A stretch of DNA of 64,000 bases from Enoplosus armatus (GCF_043641665.1 NC_092194.1:13555298-13619297), one strand, 5' to 3'; counted from the first letter of the stretch, positions 36,641 through 51,748 are shown. Program-made: numbers and translations. The notes: generated from the letters alone by a model not told the origin.

Positions 36641-36899
36641 CAACATGTTTGCACTGTAGACACAAACATCTCCCAGCTGCTTTGCACGTGAAATGAGTGA
36701 TTGCATATTGAAAGTCCTGGGGAGAATGAAAGGGAGACTTAATGGACTGTGACAGCCAAGTATGAAGTAATAACATCTTTCCCTGATAGACCTAACCCCC
36801 TAACTGCATGATGCTTCCTATATAACTTTCCCTCTGATATTCAGCAGGTATGAATTATGTACTCCTACATAAATAATCTATTCTCCACCCATCCTGAGA

Positions 36900-37310
36900 T
36901 AATTTCAAAGCATCTTTACCCCTTGCATTGATATGTTTCCGAATAAAACTGAGCTATGATTTGGGGTGAAATACTGTGATGAATATTGCCTCAGCCTGTA
37001 CATCAAAAAAAAAAAGCTCCACGCTGACATTTTTGCCATTAAAGCACACATAAATTTCAAATCTGAATTCAGCTCATGAGCAGCTCTTTTGATGAAAAGA
37101 AAACACGGGTGGAAATTATGATAGTTAAACAGTAGGTGGCTGCTTTGCTTTGGTGAAGGCCGGCAAAACGTTGAATGGCAGCAGCTGATTACACACTATT
37201 AAGGAGGAAGCAGAGATGAATTATGATTGTAGTTAAACATCACCATGGCTGCTGTAATTTATGGGGATCATTATGCATTTTTGGAATCATTAGCATGCTA
37301 AACATAAAGT
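36900..37310. other. Candidate conserved noncoding element (low certainty)
   Basis: About 400 bp of non-repetitive intronic sequence with dense TAAT/ATTA, TTATGATTGTAG, TTATGCAT and CATTAGCAT words, and no microsatellite apart from one A-tract at 37007-37016. It reads like an enhancer-type conserved block, but this is pattern impression only. Confidence 0.22.
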
Positions 37311-39528
37311 AATAAAACTATATGTGTGTTATGTTCGTGGGTCTCCACAGCTCCTCCAGTTAGGAGATGTCAATTTAAAATGTTTTCATCCCTGGGTGCA
37401 ATTTCAATAAATAACACATAACACGTGAGTACAAACAGAAAGAGAGAAGAATGATTTCTTGTTGGTTTGAACACATTTCTCAGGCATAATTTTAAAAAGG
37501 GGGTTTTCAGATTTATTTTCCATTTTTTGGACAGCAGAACTTCTGGTGCAGCTTTTCCACAATTGTCAGTTTTCACATCTTTCATTTCTTCACCCTTGTG
37601 ACTTCAAACAATGCCTCTATGATAATACCAACAGCAGAATCCTGCTTTTGATTTGATGTGTTTCACTGGGCCTCAACTCTTTGAGTCTGACCTTGGGTTT
37701 GTTCAAAGAAACCTGCCCTGAAACTAATGACATAGTGTACAGACAAACCTCTTGTTCAATCTGCAAAGGAGCTGAGGTTATATCGCACATAATGTACCTT
37801 CACTTCCCAAAAAAGAATACTGTTTCACTGAGAGAAAATATTTAGTTTTGAGTGCAAGGCAGCATTTAAGGTTTCAGTGTCTCAGTGTGCAGCCACAGCT
37901 CAAGAACTATCTGACTAGAGCATCTCATTATCCTGGATTATGTGACACCCCCTTCCTATTAGAACTCAATTACTGTGTTTCAGTCTCATAGCTGATTTGT
38001 GTCATATGCATCTGATAATTTAGGCTACAAATGGACTAGTTTCAATTTCCCAGCTGATGAACTCCTCAGAACTGAAATGACACCCCTCCCCTGTGCTAAA
38101 CTACAATGTGTGGCTGCAACCAGCTCCTGATATTTTACATCAGCTATTTTTGTCATACAGTACCAGCCAAGCCACGCTTAATGTTCCACAGCTCTTATGA
38201 TATTTTATATGAAAGCAAATCTGATTGTGACCTTCTCATTTCGGGTGTATGCAACATTAATGCCCGGATGATGAATCAGGCACTTACAGTACAGTCAGTT
38301 GTATTACTTATGGAAATCATTTGGAGCGCCCACTGGTATGCATGAGTGGTGGAGAAGTACACTAACTTAGATTTTTCTTAAAATGTTGAATTTTTAATAA
38401 CACTTACAACGAATTGTGAATCAATTCACAGCTACAGCTTCAAGCTTTTCTTTGCAGATGCTGTGTTGTGTTTGAGCTAAATACCATACTGTTTAGTATT
38501 CAGTCACCAGTCTAAGTAGCGCATATGGATCTATGGTCTCTCTGTTGCGGTTTTGTTTCACCTCAGAGTTATTTACAGAGGAGCAACAAACATTACTTTT
38601 TCAGCTTTTTAATCATGCTTTCAGGCATTTCGCTCCAGTCAAAAGGACTGAATGTGTAGTGAACTTCTCCATGATGCAACCTGTAGTGCAACACAACAAT
38701 CTGGTGCGCAGTATGTACGTCACATATCCATTTGGGCTTACTCTGTAAGCATTACACAGCCCCTAGAAGGGTTGATGCTGCGTAGCATTACCATTTGCCC
38801 ATGAGTGAAAAACAACCCCATTCAAAACCCTTATTGTTTATTGTTGCAATTATTAATCAAAGACTGTGAACATGCTGTAACTGATTAATTTCACACTGGA
38901 GAGTCTTGTTTGCTTCTACGTGATGCTCCCAGCTTACACACAAACATGAGCAGGACCAGGCTCTGTGTCCTGACGCCCACCTCATCCTGTGATATATATC
39001 CATCTCAGAGAGTGAAAGACACAGAAATCTATTTATTTATAGCCGTGATTTATGGACACAAGTGTGTGTGTTTTGTGTGTAAATGCATATAAATCAGATG
39101 AATTAGGATGTTTTCTTTGTATAGAAATAATTCACTTGCACACATTTACATAAATACATGGACACACATATTGTAAAAATCATATTAATTCAAGACTGAG
39201 GGCATGCCGAGTGAGGGAGCCCTGCTGAACTGTTACAGTATCTGAAAACACTGTAACTAGGCCAACATGGCACTCGCGTGACAAATTCATAACACCACCC
39301 CACCCACCCCCTCCTCCCACAGGGAAAATACATACAGTAACCATTCATAAATGCTGATGCCAACCTGCAGCGGTATATATAGGACTGTGGCAGCTACACC
39401 AGTATAGTCTTGAGATGCTAATTTCATTTTACAGCAAGTGTGTTGTTATTCTGACGGCAATTTACACACTATAGAAACATTCCAGTCAATCATGGCTTCA
39501 ACAAAGGCATTGGGCAATGGTAGTTTCA

Positions 39529-39680
39529 TTTATATAGTACATTTTATTAGTAAACTCAATGTGCTTTAGACAAAATATAACAATAGACATAAATATGAGA
39601 AAATAAACATAAATAAGAATATAAACATGACTACAAACTGAATCAATGAAGACACCCAATGTACATTAAACATACCACAC
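39529..39680. mobile_element. Fragment of a teleost interspersed repeat
   Basis: 'Tttatatagtacattttatt' and 'ctcaatgtgctttagacaaa' resemble the abundant fish repeat with the phrase 'tttatatagcacatttcat..caaagtgcttta'. The remainder is AT-rich decay. Confidence 0.4.
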
Positions 39681-39754
39681 AGCAACACAATCAAATAGAA
39701 ACTCCTGCCCTATCACACGTAACCAACTGTACAAGAAACAAGTGCTACCATACG

Positions 39755-39757
<3 letters not shown>

Positions 39758-39801
<44 letters not shown>
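39758..39801. repeat. CA microsatellite
   Basis: 22 uninterrupted AC units, the longest dinucleotide run in the window. Confidence 0.95.
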
Positions 39802-39805
<4 letters not shown>

Positions 39806-41040
39806 GTTGGTCAGATTTAATCATTAGCATTATCAAGACCCCTAAAATTGCCATATAAGGCTGCCTGTTCCGCTCTGTTTGTGGGCAAGTTTCATTCACA
39901 AAAATGTTACCAAAGAGTAAAAAGGAGAATTTCACAACTCAGAGCTTCAAGTTCTGCTTTTAGAAATAAACACATTTCAAGTACCGAAGTTCAGCAGTAT
40001 TAGAGGACCCAAAACAATTAGAAAATATTAATAGTACAGCTGTCAACGAGGTGTCATCAGCACAGTACTGTACTGTGACAGAAATAAGGAGGGAATGACT
40101 TAAGATGAGGCCCACAAAGGAAATCAAATTTTAGAGACGAACAGCAAATCACACAGCTCTTTAGCTCTTTACTGAGCCTTATGTATTTGTTAAGCCTTCT
40201 CTGGTGCTCACAAAGAGAATTAATTGATTATGAATTCATGATAAGTTCATCTATCCACCATCACAAAATCCTTTGGTAGGGCTGCTTTGCTTTCACACCA
40301 CAAAAACCTCAGAGTTCACTTGGACCTGAGCTCACCCTTTTCACAGTGTCCCGCTGTTTGGTCTGCACAAGAATTTGATCCACAGCTTTCTCACCGGCCC
40401 AAATGAACCAAACCAAAATGGGTAAATTGTAATAGCAACAATAGCATACATTTTTGCAGTTAGCATAAATGAAATCTATGTACTTTCCATTGTACTAAGG
40501 AAAAAATGTAATGTGTGCACTGACAGCTTCAAATTTAAATTTTTTTTTAAATGTTTTTCTAAAGGTCTTCCATGAGCTGCTGCACCACCACTACATCCTC
40601 CCATTCCTTTGTACATTGCTTTGTAGGAATATTAAGCAGTTTTTAGTATGCATATTGACTTCTGAATATACTTAGTTATTCTATGTCTATTTTCCTTTGT
40701 GAACAGAAAGCAGAAGCTGCTTAGAATTAGTATGGAAGTGGGGTACAGCTTTTCCACAACTTCTTAGCTTTAACAGGGGTGGTAATTAATCATATTTCTC
40801 TGTGATATTGACAGTTTGTGACAGCAGCAAGCAGCCTATTACACAAGAGAAGAACAGAACAAGGGGAAAATAATTGTAAGGGCACTTTCATATGTAAAAA
40901 TATTGTTTTAAAAAACAAACAATATGGGAATGAAAGCTCTGAGGAATTGAAACGTGTTATGCTTAATTTATATTTGACAGGAAGGGTGGTGGTTCAGAGG
41001 GGTCTGAAGCACTAGCTGAGGGTTGCAGAACAGGTCCACA

Positions 41041-41041
<1 letters not shown>

Positions 41042-41078
<37 letters not shown>
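41042..41078. repeat. CA microsatellite
   Basis: About 18 uninterrupted AC units. Confidence 0.95.
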
Positions 41079-41080
<2 letters not shown>

Positions 41081-41575
41081 GCACAACAAGAAAGACTGCA
41101 GTGTTTGATTGTCTGATCAGAAAAGTGAAGCAGGATTTTCATTTATAACATACAGTACCTACATCTATTCTGGTGATATATTTTATACAGAGGATTATAA
41201 CAATACAGAGGTTGCCTCCAAGTTTCCTAGTTGTCGCATGTTTATAACATTAATTAAATTATTTAAAAGTATTTTTTTGGGGCATCAGAAAATGGTTTGA
41301 GTTCCAGGGCTGAGACAGAATGTGCTACATTCTTGTTGTGCTACATTACAACTAATACAAATCCGTAATAATGAGCCTTTAATATATAGATTTTACAAGT
41401 GCATGCACCCTGACCCTAGCCCAAATAAATATGTATCGTGGTTTGCTCAGTGTTTGAATCAATGTTTGTGTTTTTGGAACTTCTATAAAAAGTTGTCAAA
41501 CTATATCACAAATAAACAATTTCAAATACTATATACTGAGCAGAACTGTAACCACATAATTATGTCTACATACAG

Positions 41576-41580
<5 letters not shown>

Positions 41581-41615
<35 letters not shown>
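41581..41615. repeat. GT microsatellite
   Basis: About 17 GT units, about 160 bp before a SINE-like tail. Confidence 0.95.
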
Positions 41616-41618
<3 letters not shown>

Positions 41619-41771
41619 CCTTGTGTACATTTTTACTTTAATTCAAACTGTAGGTGCAAGTGAGTGTGAGAGAAATTCCTTCCATCTGGCAGCTGCTCCT
41701 GAAAAACTCCTGCTGCCTTTCGGTCACATTTCCCAGCAGAGTTATCTTACAGAAAGACACAGCACTACAGT

Positions 41772-41822
41772 GTCGCTGTGGATAAGAGCATCTGCCAAAT
41801 GCTGTAAATGTTAATGTAAATA
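41772..41822 (+). mobile_element. SINE/LINE tail (GTCGCTGTGGATAAGAGCAT type)
   Basis: 'Gtcgctgtggataagagcat' followed by 'ctgccaaatgctgtaaatg' and a TAATGTAAAT end matches the 3' tail shared by many fish SINEs and their partner LINEs. The upstream body (41650-41770) is not clearly a tRNA-derived head, so only the tail is called. Confidence 0.65.
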
Positions 41823-44800
41823 TATCATAGTGTGTGGGATCATGCAGATCTCTTTAGCTCTGTAATAAGAGAAATAATCAGACAGGAGAGGACTGCAGGA
41901 ATATGTGGATACAAATTGCCTACTAAAATATAAAAAGAGAGAAAGAAGCTGAGGAAGATAGGTAGGTAGCAGATGCTGTTACACCGAGTGATTTACAATA
42001 ACTGTAGAACTGCAATCATACATATTCATACTTATTACATGTCTGCCATAAGAGGTCTGCTGTAGAGTCTCTCATAAAAGGGCATTATCTGATCATTTAC
42101 AGCAAGAGGAGAGAAAAATGAATTAAAATAAAAAAGAGTGAGCTAAAAAGAGTGTAATTCAGAAAGGAGAGGGCGACATGAGGTGTTCTACTTCTTGAGG
42201 AGATGACTTTTCAGCCTACATGAGATGAGAAGTGACTCTGCTGTTCTGGAGTCATTGCAGCCTCGGGGAGCCAGGAGGGAAAAGATTTGAGACCAGCGAT
42301 GACAAGGTCAGAGCAGAGGGAGCTAAAAGAGACGACGGAGTGAGGTCTGGCATCCAGGACTGAACCAGGACCTGGAGGCTTGGTTGAGGCCTTGTAGGGT
42401 TTTGAAGTGAGAAAAGTGATGTGAGGTGAATTTCAGGAGGTTGGGCTGTAATGTTCTTGCTGCCATTTTGTTAATATTGTTGATACTATTCCCTCTTGTG
42501 TCGTAATTCACATTTCAACTGTGAGCTAGACACTTTAATTTGACTCTCTACCAACATTGTGTTCACACTAATAGAGCTAAATGTATGGGAACCTTCAAAC
42601 AGTAGCTTTCTTCTGTGCCAATACAAAACCAAAGGAAGTGCATAACAATGAGATGCTGAAAATAGTCTGCTGAGCACCAGACAATATTAGCATTATTAAA
42701 GCACGGTTTGATATATTCATCCTTTGTTTCTTTACCGAACAGTGGATTAGCATATCTGAAACCTGCTTTTGATGCTCTTAAAAATATGTGACCACAGATT
42801 GGAGTTGAAAAGTGTGTGACTGTTTTTAGAAATGATCTTTATCCACAAATGTTGGCCAATGTGAGCATTGATCGAAGGTATAAAAAGGTGGTTGTTTAAA
42901 AGCAAAAACAAGAGATTTAGTTGATCGTTGAGCTAGAATGAGAGCTTTTTATCTTCAGAGTGGCTGACCAGGGGAGCAATTTGCACAACATCACAATTTG
43001 TCATGATCCTTATCTCTACTAATGGTTATTTACGAATGGCAGTGGTCTAAAGAATGTGTAGACACGAGCAGGACAGAGTGGCACCATGAATCACAGAGCA
43101 GTCCTGATGGAAAAGGTGCTTGTCATCTGTTAGATAGTGGCCAAATTTTATTGCCGTCTGCTGCACAGTTCAGAGATCAAAGTGTTTCTGCTTGCTCTGT
43201 ATATTAATAGTGGGTGAAAAGCAGGGCCAGACCCTTACAGTCTTACATGAGTGGAGATTCAATTAAGGGCCTCCATCTCTACGCCTGAAATTTCTCTGCA
43301 TTGCACAGTGAATGAGCATGCGTGGATGGAGCCGTTGGGGTGGCTGACACCAGCAACAGATACACAGACAGCGCGGTGATCTTTCCCCCCCACTCAGGCG
43401 CTTTCTTACACAACTTGTGAAAAGCTCCCCAGATACTGCACCACCCTCAGGTTTTATACTGACAATGATATGACTGTGATTTAATTACATAACAAAAGCA
43501 CACTGTTGCTTTAGATTTTCACATTTTTGACACTGCGTTCAACTCTGCCGCATTATTTCCAATGCAAAGCGATGAAATTACTGTTTACATTAAACCATGG
43601 TAAGACAAAGAACACTGCATTCAGTTGCAGCAGAAAATCTGAAATGATCTTCACCTACAGAAAGTTAGTTTTCCAGCCTGCTTTCAGAGATATGTGATTT
43701 TCTGACCTTCATTCTGGATCGATTTTGTTTACAAGAGTAGTTATAAGCTTTGATTTTCTTTCTTTTCAGTCTTAAAAAGGCCCACCGCCCACTCTACCCT
43801 CCTGTGCAATAATTTTATTTTCAAGTCTCTATGATCTAAAGAAACTATAGAATAATAAAAGATTGCATCTGAGTTGTGAATGTGCAGCTCTTGACTGCAA
43901 GTCAGCAGTCAATTGTTAAGTTATTGGTTTTATTTTGTGACATATGAGTATCTTAGCATATATGGTTTTATTGCAGCCAGTTTTTTAAATCCAACACATG
44001 GTGTCAAAACTCAGCTCAAGGTAGGACAAAGAGCAGAGACCATTAATGAGCTGTAATTTAACAAAGCAGCATTGTAGGCTACTTAACTAAGATAAATTAA
44101 TTAAAGGCCAACCAAATACAACCAAACCAAAAGGGCGAAAGCCAGGAGAGACAAACAGAGACAGACTGACGGCCACAGCTTATATAGTGTAATGTGTAAT
44201 CAGCACAGTTGAGCCGAATCTTCCTGAGGAGCATAGACTTCGCCCTCAGGCTCCTCAGGGAGGGGGTGCATGCCAATTCCCTTAATGGCATCTACCGTTC
44301 CCTCACTTGGATTTTTTCCTTACATCTTAGTCCCTCCCACTGAAGACGCAGGGAGAGAAGGAACGAGGAAACGCATTTTTAGAGAAATGAGACGTCCTTT
44401 CTTCAAAACTGTCACCAGAAGCGATGTCTGTTTCTGATGACGGCGGCACAAGCAGACCAGCTGTCAGTCAGATTTTACAGCTCTGTGGCGACTTTAGTTG
44501 GAGTTTGTTTTTGCATTTATATGTAAAATAATAATAGGGGTGCTTAGTAACCTCTGCAGCAGTGTTTTAAATCTCTCTTTGTTTCCTTACGATAAAGTGT
44601 TTAACAAACACCTACACATTTCTTAAAAACCTGCCTTCTTTATTAAGACTGTGTACAGATCAGCCGAGTGAACTTCAGTGCTTAGACACTGAATGCACAA
44701 GAGCCATTTCTACTGGCAGAAGAGGAAGTAATTTGTTGATATTTGTAAATGATCATGTTTTAGGGAAAACGTCTCACAAACTCGTTTCTAACCAATACAC

Positions 44801-47800
44801 AGGGATTTTCAGCCTCACATGTGACTGGATGGAAATAACAACAGACAAGTAGGTTTAAAACTGCAGTGATGTGATCAGATCAGTGTCAGATCGGCAAAGT
44901 TTATTCTTCCATAAATAAAGTGTGTTTGCTGTTTGCTCACATGACTGCTTGTGTGTTTCTTGGCACAAGGGGGAGCCCATTCAAAAATCTTCCACAGGGA
45001 CTCGTCATAACTAGCAGCTGCCACTGAACTTGAGAGAGGTAATATGCGACTCCACTGGGTGTGTTTTAATTGAAATTGCTCACAATGTAAAATACATGAG
45101 CAAGCTCTGCATGGAGATTTTGAAGTGCTGTGCGACATTGCACAGCAAGAAATCTCTGTTGCTATAGCATGACGTGTTCTTTGGTGTAAACTGTACCATG
45201 AAACACATGCTGCACATAATCTATGTTTATGCATATTTAAAATATCTGCTCCTGTGAATAATAAATGGCCCCAGACTTTGATGAAAAAGCTTTTTTTTAT
45301 GTATATTTTGAAAAGTATCTCAGAATGAAGATGTGAATAGTTGATTAATCAAGTTTAAATATGCCAAATTAAAACAGCGATGTGTTTTAGTGCGGGGATT
45401 TGGCAGTACGAGAAAAGCATTTTCATGATTAATCGACCTCCACGTTGAGTTATACACCGTCGTCTCTTTTAAAAAGGAAGCCACCAAAGGAAATGTGTTG
45501 TATATCATATCTCTGACACTTTGTAATTTATGTACCCGTATTAAGACGGTAACCTTATGTTAAAAAGCCTGAATGATTGTCCCCTACCTTGTAGCTGTTT
45601 AAAGCACTCTGAGAAAATGCTACTGAATGTAAGTCGAGCATTTTACCCCTGTTGAACTCAAATGAAAATAAAAAATAACTTCTTACTTAACAAACACAGA
45701 CAAAGACAGAGGACAACAATCCCCATCTGATTCAGTCTGACCTCCCAAATTTATAATTCAACAGATTCCAGAAGAGAGAGAGAACTGTTTTTTTTAAGAC
45801 TTGTTGGATACTTGATATTAAACTTATGATCCAGGGCAAAATTTGCAGGGGCAAGGACGCGCTAAAGAAGTTTAACTGCCAGACTTTGGTTACAGTTCAA
45901 TGAAATAATTGAATTTCAAGGTGTGCTGTGTCAATAATAAATAAAACATGAATATAATTTCAGCAGTATAATCTGAAAGCCCAGAGAGGTATTCACCACA
46001 ATAATCATGTGGAAGATAAAACAGAATACGTGTGGAAAAGACTGTCAAGGCTGACAGTTCAATACCGGTGTTGCACAGTCTGTGATTTGAGCTTCTTAAT
46101 TCCTTTGTTTTGGGGAGAAAATGGAGGTGCAGTCAGTGCATCTTCTGGAAGATTAAAGATGAAATCTGTAAATGTCTTAACTCCAGTTCCACTTATTCCT
46201 CATCTTCTGTCTGTCTGTGTTGTGTTTTAGTGCTTTGCCATGTATAGTTTTAGGGTTTTCTTTCTTTATTTCTGTGTGAACTGAGTCTTTGCAGCTTGGA
46301 GAGTCACAGACCAAAAGCACTACAGGCTCAAACATGCACTTATGTCCAGGACAATAGAAACTTCAGCTTTCCAGATGGGTAAAATACACATTTGTACACA
46401 AACACACACACACACACTCTGTCACTTTCATTACTTAAACTTCTTGTCCGTGTGATCATCTGGCACTGCTTCTCAGTTCTCATCTGGCAGGAATAAGAAA
46501 TCACTCTTGGTTGGTGGTGGATTTTTAATGTTTCATAGCTGATGAGTTAACTTTCATCTCAAATGTCAAGTCATCACGCAACCGCTAATTAGCAGCATGT
46601 ATCAGTGAGTAACTATTCCAGATGTGACCATGCATTATTTCCTCTGCTTTTCATGTTTTAAATTTTCTTTTTTTATACTGCTATAAGTGCAGATAATGTA
46701 CGGAAATCAATCACATTGTCAAGAAACATGGAGGTGGTACATTTATCACTCATAATATCAATGGAGTATAATGAACCTTCTCCTGTGCTGAGCTGACAGA
46801 TTGACCAGGGCGTCAAGCGAGGATCACTTGGGCTACACCCAAGTTACTGAGTTATAAGATTTATTAAGAAATACTGCTGGCCTGCTGAGACAGGGAAAAT
46901 CAATGAAAACAGAGTTGTTAATCTGACCAGCAGGAACCAGCCCTGAAACTAGAGATCTCACCACTCCTGTGCGGGTGAACAAGCCACCTTTAAACCTCTG
47001 TAAATCTCCCTCCAGATTTATGGCAAGACTAGGTCAATATGCTATTGTATAGTATGGTGCAGACCAAATCTATTGTTTTCACTAAGTGGCTGCCATTGTA
47101 TAGAAAGAATGGCCACTTTGTTCTGCAAGCCGCTACCCTGCTGTAATCCCGTTTGATTTATTTCCCTGATCTGTGGTGTCCTGAATTGTACGTGCAATAG
47201 GTTATAGATAACACCCCCTGTCAAAAAACTGACATTTTTTATCCTTCCTTTGGGAAATTTGAGGTGTTGTAACTGTGTACAGTTGTGTACAGCTTTTTTT
47301 CTCAAAAAACTAAACAAAAACAATTAAGTTTTAATGTAAAGGGTATAGTTTGGCAAGAAAGCAGTTACAGTGTAAGTTTTGCTTTTTTTACATTTTGAAG
47401 TTTGTGTGTTCTTCTGTAACACTTTTCTGCAATGTGCTGAGAGCTCAAAGAGCCCCGTGTCTGAAATCACTCCATATTTACTATATAAAGCCTAATATTT
47501 TCTGTTTGCCATTTAATTTGAGTGTCTGAAGAATTCTGTGTGAGATGTATGCCTCATATAGTGCCGCCTCTAAAATTGTCCACGGCAGATACACTACTTT
47601 CTGCTAACAATCCCACAATCATTTTGTAGATGTGAGTCATTTGACAGCACACCTGCCAGTGATGATGCACAATAACAATGATTCATAAGTGTCCAATTCT
47701 CATTTCACTGCTCACTATAGAGTACACTACTGAGTGTCTATCATACAGGCAATAGTGAATGAATGCACGAGGATCTACGTACCATGTCTATGTACTCTAG

Positions 47801-50287
47801 ACAGGAAGGGAGACAGCGGACAAACATCAACCAGTCTGGTGCGGCGTGCATCCATTTTTTAAAAAGCAGTTATTTTCTAACTCCCAAGTCCACACATGAA
47901 TTAAATATAAGATATTTTGTTCAGTGATTCTCTTACAACACTACTGTGATACCACAGTACTTTGGAGATAACAGGAGGAGTTTTTAAAGTTAGTATAGTT
48001 TCTCCCTGCAAATACATGGACCTACCTGACCCATACGCCTAGTAAACACACAGTTACACTGCATTGTCATGCAGTAAATAACTGCATGCAAAACTGAGAG
48101 TTTAATTTGATGTCTTAATCTACATGGTGATGCACACCAGTGGCAGCAGGATGGAGAGGCAGTGAGCTCGTCAGAACGACAAGGAACATCTGTGTGTGTG
48201 TTTCAGGAGCTGCTGCTGGATGAGCTCCTGAGCACTGTGTTCAGCAGTCGTTTGGACAGGAAGGGCCTCTTTTACTGAAGACTTTTTGACATGTCGCTGT
48301 AGGAAAAGCACAGGTGTAAATAATAAAGTGAATGATGGATGAATTCCATTTAGCTGCTTCAGTTTCAGGGTTCCAGTATTATGCAGAGCCGTCGTTACTG
48401 TTATCAGTAACACCTTTGTCTCTCCTACTGTGACACGTCAAAATGCCTGCTGTGAAACGGGCCTATTAATGTTTGAGGGTAAATCATTTTCATGGCTCCT
48501 TAGCGAACTCAGTCATAGAAATGCACTGTTTGTTACTCAAGCTTGTTTTTATGAAAACAGCTGTGACTGCGGTGACATGACGCATAATTCAAGGAACGCC
48601 ATTGCAATATATGACGCAGTCATTACAGTGATACACAGATTTGCACCTAAACACAAATGCAAATAAAGATGTGTATACATAAAAAATGTTGCTTTTCAAA
48701 ATTCTGTAGTTCAGAAAGTTGAGCAAAAAACTCAAGGGGTATATATCTTTTTCAAAGCGCTGCAGCAGCGCTCAAAAATGTTTTCCATCTTGCACGAGCC
48801 ACAGTTTTCCCATTTAAAAAGCTTTTCTGTCAAATGCAACGAAAATGGGGAGCATTTTCTTTTAAATTTTGTTCATATCAAAACCAAATAAATCCAGAAA
48901 CAAAACATCTTTTGAAATCAGTTCACTGTGCAGATGCTACAACACTCTTTCAGTGCAATCTTGTGTGTCCTACAGTGACCTCTTTTAACATCACGGCTGA
49001 AGTGTGATTTCAAAACAAAAATCCAGAAAAAACAAGGACGACATCATATGGAGACACATGAAGCTCACAATAACACCCGTCCAAGCAGCACTGTAGTCAA
49101 TAGAGCAGAGATGGTCGTGACAGTTGGGAAAATCAACAGCTTTGTGTTTTCATTGATTGCTCGTGTGATGTCAAACACAAGTCAAGTCCATTCTTTACAC
49201 AGCAGGCGTCCGCCTCTGTGCCTAGTTTCTCTGATACAGTTTGTTCTCTCGAGTACACCTTGTTCTCCACAAGGACACAAGTATTGACTGTGTGACCTCA
49301 AATTATCCCTGAGTGCAGAAAACCGACTTCATCTCTCTGATTTTGTCTCAACAGCCATGCTTGAGTACTTCTGTGGGTTAGGTATGTGTTTTGGTTTCCC
49401 CACTATCCAAGGACATTTATTTGGGTTTTGCTTGTTTGTTCCAAAGCCATTTCACTGAGCACTTACTGGTGGCGACATCCCACAGGAGGCAATTACAGTC
49501 CTTTTCTATTTCACAATTACTGCGATCACCCGTGTACGATGGCACAGCTCTAGGAACAGCTGGGACGAATAAATCAAAGCTGTGAGAGCAGAGCAGGTGA
49601 ACTCGTACAGTGAAAGGAACTTCGCTGCCTCGTCTACCGCAGAGTGGGGCTTTGCTGTGTGGAGTATTGCACAGGTGTAGGCATCACTCAGAGCCAAGAA
49701 GGTGTGAAATATGCAAGTCAGGAGATTTCTCTGCTGTTGGTTAATGGAGGGAAGTTATTTTCCAGATGATATCACATAATTGAATGAAACAGTTGTTTAC
49801 CTGTAAACCTCAAATGGTAGTTTTAAGGGTTTTACCTTTACTGGTAACTTGCCATGCAGGTAGTTTTGCTGAGACTTCTGCTGCTCAAAAGTGTGTTTGA
49901 AAAATGAATGCCTTTCCAGAAACAATGTCCCAGTTACTTTGAATAGTCCACTGACCTCACTCTCAATAGCTTTCATTTGAGCTACTTTATTCAGCTGAAA
50001 AGGTCCCTTTCAAAGTTTTCTAAAATCAGTCTGTGTTACCCTCTTTGTTTACAAATGAGGGATGTAAGTCTACACAAATTGCTGATATCTCACATGCTTT
50101 GTCTGGCTGTGTTATTGTATTTATCTCACTGGGGATAAGGGTAAATGCATCCAAAAAGCATTAGAGACATTGTGGCTGTTCAAACCACTACAGGCGGTGG
50201 ATGCTGTGAAGACAACAAAACTTTTGTCTCATTCGTAGTCCGTAAATACAATTTATCCATGTGTTTGTGTTAGTTTATGGATAGTTG

Positions 50288-50307
50288 TTAGCTAGCTAGC
50301 TAGCTAA
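50288..50307. repeat. 20-bp perfect palindrome of TAGC units
   Basis: TTAGCTAGCTAGCTAGCTAA is both a tetranucleotide repeat and its own reverse complement. Confidence 0.9.
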
Positions 50308-51725
50308 ACTGTCACATTTGCAACTAAAGTGCAGAAGTTCTTCTTCTGTTGTTACCAAACAGCTTCAGGTGCATTACCACCACCCTCATGGCTGGATCAG
50401 GGCCAATCCTGATTTGCATGTAACCTGGGAAAACCGAGATGGATTGCAGTCAGATTTGTGATCTGGCGACAGATACATTTGGCTAAGTGTAAATGAAAGT
50501 GCATTAAATCTCATCTGGATTTTATCCAGATATGAGACACTTGTGGAGAAAGCTAGCTCTATCATTCCAAGAAGCTTGTAAGGTTAGCATCAGATTTAGG
50601 ACATCTAAAATGTTTTTTCAATCTAAAGATATATAATCACTGCTCTCCCCTTTGTTAATCTGGTGGGTTTAAACCAGAAGACCAGTTTACCTTCTGTTTA
50701 ATCTAATCTAAAAATTAAAAGAATTGCTTCATAAGACAACTTGGGAGATGAGACCACTTTCACCTTTGCCAGGGAAAATGCTTTTTGAGCGTTTAAGCTC
50801 AATCATAACCATTACGCTGGAGAGGTGAGTGTGTACGGTTTCCAGGAAACTTTGGTCAGTAGTATAACCTTATCACTGAAGTCAACCATCCATGTTTGTC
50901 AACAAGTATGTGTTTCCTGGCAGTAATGCTTAGGGGATGACCTTCACTCCCTGCATAAGTGCTCAGATGCTCTCCTTCTCGAGGTCTCTATGTCCCTCTT
51001 TTCCATTAGTGCTGAACCGCTTGTTGCTCTAACCTCATGTGCATGATCCACATGGGAATTGTGGGCTTGGATGAATGGATAGAGAAGGCAAGTCCCCTGA
51101 AGAATGATGATATACTACTGACATGTAATAGAAACGCCTATCTGCATGTACATACATAAGAACACCATCTCTGCTAAAAATAGTAAACCTGGGCAATCAA
51201 ATATTTAGATTCAGGCTTACTTCTGGAATATTTTTGCACACACTGCCAGTATCCACTTTGTTTTATTCGGTACACTTCCCCATTTATGCAAACAGCTCAC
51301 CAGACATTGAGTTACTTATAAATAAAACATAAATATAAAGAATGCAGACAGGGATGAGAGACTCAGTTATCGTCCGACTGAGCGTTGATTAAGCTCAATG
51401 CAGCTCTGAATGCAGGATAAGGTTTTCAATATTGTGGTGTCTAGAGATCACAGTGGGGTGTGATTTAAAGAAAAAGAAGAAATTAAATCAGCAGCATATT
51501 GATGAGAGAGGTAAGACGAGCTACAAAGTAACAGGTAGACCCCAAAATAACCTTTTAAAAGGAAGATTTAAATGACAAAACTTATTTTGCCAGCTTCAGT
51601 TCCTCAGGCAGATCAATTTATACGTCAAAATGTATACGTCTGCTCGTCATTGAAAAAAGAGATGTTAAAATGGATGGAAGATATGAGATTTTGTAGCAGA
51701 AGGAATCAGCAGTTACTGTGACTGA

Positions 51726-51748
51726 GGTGGTGGTGGTGGGGGGGGGGG
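51726..51748. repeat. GGT/G-rich simple repeat
   Basis: GGTGGTGGTGG followed by a run of about 11 G residues. Confidence 0.85.

Noticed and set aside
42180..42480. G/A-rich segment resembling a coding pseudogene
   Set aside because: Phrases such as 'gtgactctgctgttctggag' fit a dispersed fish repeat better than a gene, but too weakly to list as a feature.
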